This document shows positions 25,118-33,119 of a DNA stretch of 64,000 nt, in pieces. The translations under genes were made by a program, and so were the position numbers. Under the pieces are notes generated by a model, which saw only the letters and a program-made list of their open reading frames with translations, did no database searches and was not told the DNA's origin. This DNA comes from Lysinibacillus xylanilyticus (lineage in GTDB: Bacteria > Bacillota > Bacilli > Bacillales_A > Planococcaceae), in contig NZ_LFXJ01000005.1 of NCBI RefSeq assembly GCF_001183605.1, positions 1,990,809 through 2,054,808 on the forward strand. Reading direction: 5' to 3'. Numbering within the stretch: the first letter of the stretch is position 1; each line of letters starts with the position of its first letter.

Positions 25118-25708
25118 TTATGTCAATGATCTGATAATTCTTCCTTGTGCTTGCTGTTCAATAAAGCCCGCATTCGCTTCATCTGTATCAATATGCATCT
25201 CTAGACTGAAATCGTTTGATACACGAACTACAACCCCACGAAATGTCACAGGTCGCTCACTATCAACTTCAACAGATACTAATTCATTATTTTGGACGTC
25301 CAATGCTGATGCGTCTTCTTCCGTCATATGAATATGTGCCTGTGCAATAATAACTCCCTGCTTAATGATTATTTCTTTTTCTTGATTGATTAATTTAATG
25401 CCAGCTGAACTTTCGATATCACCCGATTGTCTCAAAGGAGGGGTTAATCCTAATTTCATTGCATCTGTTCGACTAATTTCCACCTGTGTTGCCGCTCTTA
25501 CTGGACCTAGTACACGTACATTGTGAAGAACACCTTTTGGTCCCTCAATAGAGACACGCTCTTTGGCTGCAAACTGCCCTGGCTGCGAAAGATCAAAATC
25601 CTTCGTTAATGCTGCATTCGGACCAAAAAGTGCCTGTAAATCCTCTTCACTGACATGTATATGACGAGCTGAAATGGCCACAGGAAATGTTTTTGTCGCT
25701 GTATTCAA
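25118..25708 (-). CDS. pduL: Phosphate acyltransferase PduL (EutD role)
   Basis: This 196-residue enzyme converts acetyl-CoA and phosphate to acetyl phosphate and CoA, returning CoA to EutE. The PduL metal-binding motifs are intact: AISARHIHVS, AQAHIHMTEED, LEMHIDTDEANAG. There is no N-terminal targeting helix, unlike many PduL proteins and unlike its downstream paralogue. The start is uncertain: a GTG at 25717 touches the GAGG site, while the TTG at 25708 has it 8 bases away, so I chose the TTG. A 21-bp tandem repeat fills the 225-base gap to eutM upstream. Confidence 0.88.
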   Translation of the reverse strand: MNTATKTFPVAISARHIHVSEEDLQALFGPNAALTKDFDLSQPGQFAAKERVSIEGPKGVLHNVRVLGPVRAATQVEISRTDAMKLGLTPPLRQSGDIESSAGIKLINQEKEIIIKQGVIIAQAHIHMTEEDASALDVQNNELVSVEVDSERPVTFRGVVVRVSNDFSLEMHIDTDEANAGFIEQQAQGRIIRSLT

Positions 25709-25799
25709 ATTAGCCACCTCTATATCTTTTTTGCTATATTGTTCTAGGGAATGAAAGCAGGATGAAGCGCAATGTGTAACATCCTGCCCTTCCGTTTAT

Positions 25800-25930
25800 G
25801 ATGTTCTTTCCGTCGCTTTGGCTTTTCTTTCCGTCACTTCGGTTCTTCATTCCGTCGTTTCGAATTTCCTTCCGTCGCTCTGGCTTCTCTTTCCGTCACT
25901 ACTGCTCTTCTTTCCGTCGCTTTTGTTCGG
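25800..25930. repeat. 21-bp tandem repeat between eutM and pduL
   Basis: TTCCGTC starts at 25808, 25829, 25850, 25870, 25891 and 25912: six imperfect units with spacings 21, 21, 20, 21 and 21. The unit is about TTCCGTCGCTTTGGCTTCTC plus one base. On the transcribed strand the unit begins GACGGAAAGAA and could encode DGKKSQS-like heptads, but the 20-base step breaks the frame and no start codon is seen. Confidence 0.85.
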
Positions 25931-25942
25931 ACTGAAATAAAA

Positions 25943-26221
25943 TTAAGCTTCTGCTTTTGGTAAAATTAATTCTATTTCATGGTGTGGGCGTGGGATTACA
26001 TGAACTGATAGAAGTTCTCCAACACGTTGTGCCGCTGCTGCACCTGCATCAGTAGCTGCTTTTACTGCTCCTACATCACCACGAACTAATACAGTGACAA
26101 TACCGCCACCAACATGTACTTTTCCTACTAAATTTACGCTAGCAGCCTTCACCATTGCATCCGCCGCTTCAATTGCTCCTACTAATCCTTTTGTTTCTAC
26201 CATTCCTAATGCTGTACTCAT
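25943..26221 (-). CDS. eutM: EutM major microcompartment shell protein
   Basis: This 92-residue single BMC domain ([20 protein letters not shown], then [20 protein letters not shown], and SVHVIPRPH) forms the flat hexamers that tile most of the shell. Its length is standard. GGAGGAATGACAA precedes the ATG. It is the shell protein most like the extra BMC protein at 23557 but lacks that protein's tail. Confidence 0.95.
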   Translation of the reverse strand: MSTALGMVETKGLVGAIEAADAMVKAASVNLVGKVHVGGGIVTVLVRGDVGAVKAATDAGAAAAQRVGELLSVHVIPRPHHEIELILPKAEA

Positions 26222-26237
26222 TTGTCATTCCTCCAAA

Positions 26238-27728
26238 TTATTTATTTTGTAATGTTATTTGTTTTAATACTTGATCAACAATTTGTTGAACTACGGCTGT
26301 ATCCAAAGATGGATCTTGTGCCTTGATATTCTCTACAACTGGTTGTACTAAGAATTCTGGTTTTGGCACTTCTACATCTTTAATGCCATAAGCCATACGT
26401 TTAATATTTAATAAATGTCTCGCTGTAATGTTATCGGACGTAATATTGCCACCAAACGTACCACACCCTAATGTAAAGGATGGTGCCAATCCAGTAGTTC
26501 CACCAACTGCGCCAATAGATGATAATGTATTGACAACAATTCTGGACACTGGTAAATCGACTGAAAACTGTTCGGCTAAAGCTGTATTCTCTGTATGAAT
26601 CGAGCAAGAATGTCCGCGTCCACCTATGTTTAGTAAATCAATCATCACTTGTTTTGCCTCTGTGCTGTCCTCAACTGTATATAACGCAAATATCGGTGAT
26701 AGTTTTTCAAGAGAAAATGGAATGTTCTTGCCGATCATCGTTTCCATACCAACAAGTACTTTTGTATCTTCCGGCACGGTAATTCCGATAGAATCTGCTA
26801 AGCAAGCTGCTGATTTACCTACAATTTGAGGATTTACCTTCCCTGGTACAGGAGAAATAAGCTTCTCCATCTTCACCTTCTCTTCATCGCTCAAAATATA
26901 CGCATTGTTTTTCTTTAACTCTGATAAAACTTGCTCTGCAATGACTTTATCTACGATTATTGATTGCTCAGTAGCACAAATTGTGCCGTTATCAAAAGAC
27001 TTGCTTTGTACAAGCTGGCGAACAGATTTGGATATATTCGCAGATTTTTCAATGTAAGCTGGGACATTTCCTGGTCCTACACCATAAGCAGGTTTGCCTG
27101 AACTATAGGCCGCTTTTACTAGAGCACCGCCACCAGTCGCTAAAATTAAGTGAATATCTGGGTGCTTCATTAATTGCTGCGTAGCTTCCATAGAAGACAT
27201 TGTTAAACAGTGTAGCAATCCTTCTGGTGCGCCTGCTTTTTCTGCAGCTATTCTACAAATATCTAAAGCTTCTTTTGTACAATCAACCGCATATGGGTGT
27301 GGGCTTAGTACGAGACCATTTCTAGTTTTCAATGAGATAAGTGTTTTAAAGATTGCTGTTGATGTTGGATTTGTCGTTGGTACAATGCCCGCGATTACTC
27401 CAAACGGACTAGCAATCTCTGTAACTTTCTTCATTCGATCGAAACCAACGACACCAACAGTCTTCAAATCTTTTATATCTTCATAGACATCTCTAGAGGC
27501 TACCTCATTTTTCATTTTTTTATGATTAGGTATGCCCATTCCTGTTTCCTGAACGGCCATATTTGCCAAACGTTCTGCCTCTTTAAATGCGGCATCCGCA
27601 ACAGCCTTGACGATATTATCTACTTGTTGCTGTGAATACTGCATGTAAGCAGCCTGTGCAATATTGGCACGTCTCACAGCGTCTCTCATTTCTTGAATTG
27701 CTAATAAATCTTTATCTAGTGTGGCCAT
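26238..27728 (-). CDS. eutE: CoA-acylating acetaldehyde dehydrogenase
   Basis: This 496-residue enzyme converts acetaldehyde, CoA and NAD+ to acetyl-CoA and NADH inside the compartment. The aldehyde dehydrogenase fold shows the cofactor loop PFGVIAGIVPTTNPTSTAIF and the catalytic cysteine in SFDNGTICATEQS. Residues 475-496 (LDTAVVQQIVDQVLKQITLQ) form a short amphipathic helix after a proline-rich linker, typical of a cargo-targeting peptide but here at the C-terminus. A strong AAAGGAGGGG site precedes the ATG. Confidence 0.95.
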   Translation of the reverse strand: MATLDKDLLAIQEMRDAVRRANIAQAAYMQYSQQQVDNIVKAVADAAFKEAERLANMAVQETGMGIPNHKKMKNEVASRDVYEDIKDLKTVGVVGFDRMKKVTEIASPFGVIAGIVPTTNPTSTAIFKTLISLKTRNGLVLSPHPYAVDCTKEALDICRIAAEKAGAPEGLLHCLTMSSMEATQQLMKHPDIHLILATGGGALVKAAYSSGKPAYGVGPGNVPAYIEKSANISKSVRQLVQSKSFDNGTICATEQSIIVDKVIAEQVLSELKKNNAYILSDEEKVKMEKLISPVPGKVNPQIVGKSAACLADSIGITVPEDTKVLVGMETMIGKNIPFSLEKLSPIFALYTVEDSTEAKQVMIDLLNIGGRGHSCSIHTENTALAEQFSVDLPVSRIVVNTLSSIGAVGGTTGLAPSFTLGCGTFGGNITSDNITARHLLNIKRMAYGIKDVEVPKPEFLVQPVVENIKAQDPSLDTAVVQQIVDQVLKQITLQNK

Positions 27729-27742
27729 AAAGCCCCTCCTTT

Positions 27743-28393
27743 CTAAACAACTGGATTTCTCGCTAAATTCTCAATAGCCTCTCTAAATGCATTTGCAGCA
27801 GCTTGGCAGGATGATTGGCTACCACTTAATAAACCTCCACCGAAATTGGTTTCAGATGGTGGACCAAAGAAGACCTTTAGTTCTACATCTGCTGCCTTTA
27901 ATGCTGCATCTAAACCAACGACAGCCTCAAGGGGCGGTGCTATTAAATAAGCAAGGGCTGTTCCAACCTTAACGTTTGCTAGCTCAGCCAGATACGTACC
28001 ACAGCTTGCTACAGTATGTGCAAAAAGAGCGTGGTTTTCATTTTGAAGAATGGCTTCAAAATACGTATCAAACTGGATTTTCTGCTGAATTGCATCGAAA
28101 CCACTGCGTATTTCATCAGGCGAGCTACCAGCAATGATGCCAATGACTTCACCAGATAATGGACCAGATGCGTGTGCAGCTCCAGCATAAAAGCTTTTTG
28201 CATAAACAACGTCAACATCTGCTTTTTTCGTAGCTTCGTCCAACGCTACATATGCAACATCATCTATTGTTAGAGTTACGAGTCCAATACTATTGTGATA
28301 TGGCTTTAAATCTAATTGCTCCGCTAATTCATTATTCACTCTTGGAATGATTTGCATTGCCAAAATTTCTGCCATAATTTTTTGAGGATTCAT
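27743..28393 (-). CDS. eutL: EutL tandem-BMC shell protein
   Basis: This 216-residue protein has two fused BMC domains forming a trimer with a gated central pore. Marks are LDLKPYHNSIGLVTLTIDDV, VVYAKSFYAGAAHASGPLSG, and the second-domain pore region near ASCGTYL and FFGPPSETNFGGGLLSGS. Length and order match EutL. It lies between eutC and eutE with short gaps. Confidence 0.95.
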   Translation of the reverse strand: MNPQKIMAEILAMQIIPRVNNELAEQLDLKPYHNSIGLVTLTIDDVAYVALDEATKKADVDVVYAKSFYAGAAHASGPLSGEVIGIIAGSSPDEIRSGFDAIQQKIQFDTYFEAILQNENHALFAHTVASCGTYLAELANVKVGTALAYLIAPPLEAVVGLDAALKAADVELKVFFGPPSETNFGGGLLSGSQSSCQAAANAFREAIENLARNPVV

Positions 28394-28404
28394 TGTTTGC
28401 CCCC

Positions 28405-29448
28405 CTAACCTTCTTTTGCCACAAGACCTACTCCACTTGCCTTGTAATGCAATATTTTTTGAACTACTGTTCCTAAATAAGCACCTGCCTCTAATGGCGG
28501 AATCCCACCCTTATGAATGTTCGAAACGACCATTCGATCAGCTTCTACCGTGCCAATTCTAGGTTGATAGCATATATAGGCACTCATTGACTCAGCAGAT
28601 ACAAGGCCAGGACGCTCACCAATTAAATAAACGATCACTTCTGCTTGTAAAAGCTCGCCAATTTCATCCATAAGAGCAACACGCCCTTTATCAATATAGA
28701 AAGTAGTGCCTATTTCAATATTTAAATTGCCAAGACTTTGCTGTAACGCTAAATAAACATCTTGCACATTTTCTTCAATCGCACTTGCACTTAATCCGTT
28801 AGAAATAATGATTTGCACCTTTGGATTTTTTTTACATTCCGATTGGATAAGTGTCTTTGCTTCATCTGATAAACGACGACCTAAATCCGGTCTAGTAATG
28901 TATTCTTCCTTATCTGTCACTTTAGTAGTTACTTGAAAGACATCAAGCTTTTGTAGTAGCCCTTCTGTCACTTCTCCATATACTGCATCTACTGCCGCTG
29001 CATGATCGAGTCGGAACTTGAGCCAAGTTTTAGTTTTAGGCCTTGTCCCAGCTCTGCCAACGCCTATTCTTGCTGGTGTATGCTTTTTAGCAGCTTGAAC
29101 ACTTTCAGACACTTCGTCCTCTTCAAATTTAAATTCTGTGATAGGTACTGAAGTATAAGTCGATTCATCATTACTTGCGCTGTAATATGATTGTTCATGA
29201 TTACTTGATTCAGTGTTATAAAGCTTAATTAATGGTTCATTTGATTGTTCTGTTGTGCTCGAACTTGCTACTTCTTCAGCAGCATAATTAGCATTAACTA
29301 CCGTATCGTGAAACTTAATTAGTGTTTCCTTTTTGTCTTCTATTGGCACAGTTGGTTCATGAGAAGATTTGTCTGACCCTTTGTTGCCTATCTGTTCCAT
29401 AACGAGCTGTGTAATCATCGATACTAATTGTTCATTCAATGGACTCAC
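28405..29448 (-). CDS. eutC: Ethanolamine ammonia-lyase small subunit
   Basis: This 347-residue subunit binds adenosylcobalamin with EutB and splits ethanolamine to acetaldehyde and ammonia. The catalytic part begins near residue 125 (ARIGVGRAGTRPKTKTWLKF) and includes IISNGLSASAIEENV and GERPGLVSAESMSAYICYQP. It is about 50 residues longer than usual. A targeting helix (residues 4-20, LNEQLVSMITQLVMEQIG) is followed by a Ser/Thr/Glu-rich linker of about 90 residues with repeated LIKFHDT/LIKLYNT pieces. The start may be the GTG at 29448 or the TTG at 29439. Confidence 0.93.
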   Translation of the reverse strand: MSPLNEQLVSMITQLVMEQIGNKGSDKSSHEPTVPIEDKKETLIKFHDTVVNANYAAEEVASSSTTEQSNEPLIKLYNTESSNHEQSYYSASNDESTYTSVPITEFKFEEDEVSESVQAAKKHTPARIGVGRAGTRPKTKTWLKFRLDHAAAVDAVYGEVTEGLLQKLDVFQVTTKVTDKEEYITRPDLGRRLSDEAKTLIQSECKKNPKVQIIISNGLSASAIEENVQDVYLALQQSLGNLNIEIGTTFYIDKGRVALMDEIGELLQAEVIVYLIGERPGLVSAESMSAYICYQPRIGTVEADRMVVSNIHKGGIPPLEAGAYLGTVVQKILHYKASGVGLVAKEG

Positions 29449-30819
29449 CTACCTTTCAAATATAGATAAATCGCCAGCTCTTGCAGATAGACGACCATTT
29501 TCATAAATGCCCATTTTTTCTAACCATGCTAGATATTCAGGAGCTGGTTTTTTACCAAACGTTTGAAGTAATGTTGCGACATCATGGAAGCTCATTGACT
29601 GATAGTTCAGCATAACATCGTCGCCCATAGCTGCAGCGATAATAAAGTTGACACCAGCTGCTGTTAGTAAAACACTTAAATCTTCAATATCATTTTGGTC
29701 TGCCTTAATATGGTTCGTGTAACATATATCCACGCCCATTGGGAGTCCGTGCATTTTACCCATGAAATGATCTTCAAGGCCAGCACGTATTACCTGTTTG
29801 TTATTGTATAAATACTCAGGTCCAATAAAGCCTACAACGGTATTCACAATATATGGATTAAAATGTCTAGCAAATCCATAATTACGCGATTCGAGTGTTA
29901 CTTGGTCAATGCCCATATGTGCCTCAGCAGATAGCTCCGAACCTTGTCCTGTTTCAAAGTAGAATAAGTTCGGGCCAGTTCCTGTTCCATGCTTTTTCAC
30001 AAGCTCCTCTGCTTCTCTTATTAGGTCAGCAGAAATTCCGAACGAACGATTAGCAATTTCCGTTCCAGCAATACTTTGGAAAATCATATCGGCTGGTGCA
30101 CCTTGTTTAATGGCTTTCATTTGTGTTGTAATGTGTGCTAATACACAGTTTTGTGTAGGAATCGACCAATCATTGATAAACTCCTTTGTCGCATGTAATA
30201 CTTTTTTCACACTTTCAACGGAATCATCTACTGGATTAATACCAATAACTGCATCACCAATACCATAGGACAATCCTTCTTTTAATGAGGCAATAATACC
30301 GTCAATATTGTCTGTTGGATGATTTGGCTGCAATCTCGAGGACAGTGTGCCCTTTTGTCCAATCGTAATATTGCAAGTCGACAGTATTTCTACTTTATTG
30401 GCAGCATGGACAAGATCTAAGTTGGACATCAGCTTTGTAACGGCCGCAATTATTTCTGAATTCATGCCCTTGCTTAATCGTTTTAATTCACGATCGCCTG
30501 TTTCATTGGATAAAATATATTCTCTTAGCTGCTCGATGCTCCAGTTTTTAATTTCTCCGTAAATTTGCTCATTGATATCACCTTCAATAATGCGTGATAC
30601 TTCATCATTTTCTTGAGGAACTAACGGATTTTCTCTTATATCCTTCACTAATAGCTCACTTAATACGGCTTTGGCCGCAATTCGCTGCTGTACAGATTCA
30701 GCTGCAATTCCAGCTAACTGATCTCCTGATTTTTCTTCATTGGCCTTGGCCATTACATCCTTTAATGAATTAAAATTATATTTTTCTCCACCAAATATCA
30801 CCGATAGATTCACATTCAT
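29449..30819 (-). CDS. eutB: Ethanolamine ammonia-lyase large subunit
   Basis: This 456-residue catalytic TIM-barrel subunit carries the ethanolamine site. Recognisable segments include TCNITIGQKGTLSSRLQPNH, GDAVIGINPVDDSVESV, NLFYFETGQGSELSAEAHMG, and VDICYTNHIKADQND with the downstream MGDDVMLNYQSMSFHD. Length is standard. The start is ATG at 30819 or GTG at 30813; AAGGAGG is better spaced for the GTG. The stop abuts the eutC start. Confidence 0.96.
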   Translation of the reverse strand: MNVNLSVIFGGEKYNFNSLKDVMAKANEEKSGDQLAGIAAESVQQRIAAKAVLSELLVKDIRENPLVPQENDEVSRIIEGDINEQIYGEIKNWSIEQLREYILSNETGDRELKRLSKGMNSEIIAAVTKLMSNLDLVHAANKVEILSTCNITIGQKGTLSSRLQPNHPTDNIDGIIASLKEGLSYGIGDAVIGINPVDDSVESVKKVLHATKEFINDWSIPTQNCVLAHITTQMKAIKQGAPADMIFQSIAGTEIANRSFGISADLIREAEELVKKHGTGTGPNLFYFETGQGSELSAEAHMGIDQVTLESRNYGFARHFNPYIVNTVVGFIGPEYLYNNKQVIRAGLEDHFMGKMHGLPMGVDICYTNHIKADQNDIEDLSVLLTAAGVNFIIAAAMGDDVMLNYQSMSFHDVATLLQTFGKKPAPEYLAWLEKMGIYENGRLSARAGDLSIFER

Positions 30820-30824
30820 CCTCC

Positions 30825-32249
30825 TTACTTTGAGTGGAAAGCAAGTGTTTTTACAACGACGGGGACAACACCAGATGGTAGTACTTCCCCAACGTCAATA
30901 TAATCACCTGTTTCTACTTTGATTTGATCGATGCAAATGATGGGAACTGTTTGATTGATCGCTTGTATCGTTTGCCCAATAACCTTTGCATAATCTGATT
31001 GAATGACTATGATAATTGGTATTTCCTTGGAGCTTCTCGTCGCTAAGTGTTTCAAAATTGCCTCACATAATGTATGGACATCCCGGAAGCTTAAATATGG
31101 TAACTGACTAAAATAGAGTGCAAACGGAGAGCGATTCTCCTGTATAGAAAATAGAGCATCAGCTTGTGCAACAGCTGTTTTCACTGCATAGTCGAATTCT
31201 TTGCTGTGTGTGTCTATATGGCAATTGAAAACAGGCACATTTTTTAAAGGCAATGCTTCCGCATCTACTTGGATCGTTGCACCACTAATCTCAGTTGTTT
31301 GCGTACCTGCACCAGTCACTGTTGCCCGTGCTGTTTCCTCAGGTTTTAGCCATAAAAAGGATTTTAGCTGTTCATGCTGTAAAAGACTTTTTGCCAACTT
31401 TTCTCCAATATCATCGTACTGTCGATTTGTACATTCATCTTCATAAATACAAGCAGCTACTCCACCGGAAAAAACGATTGCTTCAACCGGTTTATCCCAA
31501 GTTGGTAAATGTCCTAGCAATAATGGATGCTGTTCGTCTGTTAATTGTCCGCTTAGCATCTTCGCTACTATTTCCACTAATTCTTGGATTATTTGTGTGA
31601 CACGGATATCTTCTGCTGAATCACCAACATTTAATGGGTTTGACCATTTCTCCATAAGTTTCATTATGGGTGGTGAAATCGATTGGATAATGCCATTGTT
31701 AAATTCTATAAGTCTTCCACCGACATGCAATGTACATGTACCAATTACTTCTCCAAACTGCATTACCGCAATATTTGCTGTACCACCACCGATATCGATG
31801 TTAGCGATAATTTTGGCAGTATTTTTAGATTGCTGTAAGGTACCTGCGCCTTTTGCTGCAATAATGCCTTCCAAATCGGGTCCAGCCGTAGCAACTAAAA
31901 AGTGACCAGCTGAATCTGAAATCGCATGAACAACCTCGCTAGCATTTTCCTTTGTGGCAGATTCGCCTGTAATGATAATGGCACCGGTTGAAATATCTGC
32001 TGGTGAAATCTGGGCCAATTGATATTGTTGAAAAATAAATTGCTCGATTTTTTCCATATCGATAATTTCTTTATTGATAAACGGTGTTTTAATAATAGGA
32101 CTTTGATGCAAAACCGTTTTTTCAATAATTTCTATTCGTGGCACATGCGTTACACCTGCAACGTTTTTCAACAGAAAACTACTGACAACCATCTTTGTTG
32201 TACTTGTACCAATATCAATGCCTGCACTATAAATTTTTTCTGTCTTCAA
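30825..32249 (-). CDS. eutA: Ethanolamine ammonia-lyase reactivating factor
   Basis: This 474-residue actin/Hsp70-fold ATPase exchanges damaged cobalamin in EutBC. Signatures: the phosphate loop YSAGIDIGTSTTKMVVS, IANIDIGGGTANIAVMQFGE, and IVFSGGVAACI near residue 265. I place the start at the TTG at 32249 (LKTEKIYSAGID), which has GAGGGGAG nearby. The longer frame from a TTG at 32279 would overlap the eutP end without a ribosome site. Confidence 0.93.
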   Translation of the reverse strand: MKTEKIYSAGIDIGTSTTKMVVSSFLLKNVAGVTHVPRIEIIEKTVLHQSPIIKTPFINKEIIDMEKIEQFIFQQYQLAQISPADISTGAIIITGESATKENASEVVHAISDSAGHFLVATAGPDLEGIIAAKGAGTLQQSKNTAKIIANIDIGGGTANIAVMQFGEVIGTCTLHVGGRLIEFNNGIIQSISPPIMKLMEKWSNPLNVGDSAEDIRVTQIIQELVEIVAKMLSGQLTDEQHPLLLGHLPTWDKPVEAIVFSGGVAACIYEDECTNRQYDDIGEKLAKSLLQHEQLKSFLWLKPEETARATVTGAGTQTTEISGATIQVDAEALPLKNVPVFNCHIDTHSKEFDYAVKTAVAQADALFSIQENRSPFALYFSQLPYLSFRDVHTLCEAILKHLATRSSKEIPIIIVIQSDYAKVIGQTIQAINQTVPIICIDQIKVETGDYIDVGEVLPSGVVPVVVKTLAFHSK

Positions 32250-32269
32250 CTTACTCTCCCCTCTCGCCA

Positions 32270-32767
32270 CTACGGGCAATACATGAGATAAGGACTATCA
32301 CGATCCTTCACAAACTGACGAATTTCTTCTTCAGAATTGAGCTGAATAAGTGGCGCAATAAACTCAATACCAAGCTTTTGCCATGAAGAAGTTTTCACAA
32401 TAGGACCATGCGTCATGACATTTTGTAATAACGTTATTGCTCTTTCTACATCTGCATGGGGTGCATCAATTTTTGTAATGACACCAATTTGTATTTTGGG
32501 TATTCCTAAGCTAAATTGCGGAGGAAAAACACTCTTTGATGAAGTAGCATCCTGCAAGTAAATCACATGTGTCACTTCAAGCGATGTTGCCATAATGTTT
32601 CTGTAATACATCGGATTTTCTATATATTCTCCGGGTGTATCAACAATCCAATCATCATAAACGAGCGCCTGTGTTTTATTGGCTTGTCCATCTTTCCCCA
32701 ATAACGCATTCATCAGTGTCGACTTACCTGCTTGCACACCACCTATGATCATTACTCGATTCTTCAT
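32270..32767 (-). CDS. eutP: EutP GTPase-like protein / acetate kinase of the eut locus
   Basis: This is a small (about 165-residue) P-loop protein: MIIGGVQAGKSTLMNALLG (Walker A), DTPGEYIEN (switch) and GVITKIDAP (TKxD). EutP proteins have been reported to have acetate kinase activity, which would turn acetyl phosphate from PduL into acetate and ATP. The ATG at 32767 suits the AGGA site better than the ATG at 32776. Confidence 0.93.
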   Translation of the reverse strand: MKNRVMIIGGVQAGKSTLMNALLGKDGQANKTQALVYDDWIVDTPGEYIENPMYYRNIMATSLEVTHVIYLQDATSSKSVFPPQFSLGIPKIQIGVITKIDAPHADVERAITLLQNVMTHGPIVKTSSWQKLGIEFIAPLIQLNSEEEIRQFVKDRDSPYLMYCP

Positions 32768-32777
32768 ATGGCACATC

Positions 32778-33119
32778 CTATGACTTAGTTATTTTTGATG
32801 GCGTATAGCCTAGCATCTCTGATAGAAAACGATTGATCTCTTGCATCGCCATTTCAACCTCTGAGACACTACCAACAATAACGAGACTGCCAGTAAAGCG
32901 ATCTAAAAATCCTAGTCTTACATTGGCTGCCTTTGTTGCTAAGTCCCCTGCGATAATAACTGTCTCACTAGGTGTACATGTCATGATGCCCAGTGCACCC
33001 GCTTCTTGAATGCCCAGTTTTTGAAACATATCAGGATCAGGATTTGCTATTAGATGACTCAATGTTAGTTGCTTACCTGGCACAAACTCCTGAATAAAGC
33101 GTTTCTTTTCTTCACTCAC
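32778..33119 (-). CDS. eutS: EutS shell protein
   Basis: This 113-residue BMC protein is a circularly permuted form whose bent hexamers shape shell edges. It reads FIQEFVPGKQLTLSHLIANP, then GALGIMTCTPSETVIIAGDL, then GFLDRFTGSLVIVGSVSEVE. The GTG start overlaps the eutH stop by 4 bases with GAGGTGATG upstream, so it is translationally coupled. Confidence 0.94.
   Translation of the reverse strand: MSEEKKRFIQEFVPGKQLTLSHLIANPDPDMFQKLGIQEAGALGIMTCTPSETVIIAGDLATKAANVRLGFLDRFTGSLVIVGSVSEVEMAMQEINRFLSEMLGYTPSKITKS

Noticed and set aside
25800-25930. CRISPR array
   Set aside because: Units are contiguous 21-bp imperfect repeats without unique spacers, and no cas gene is near.
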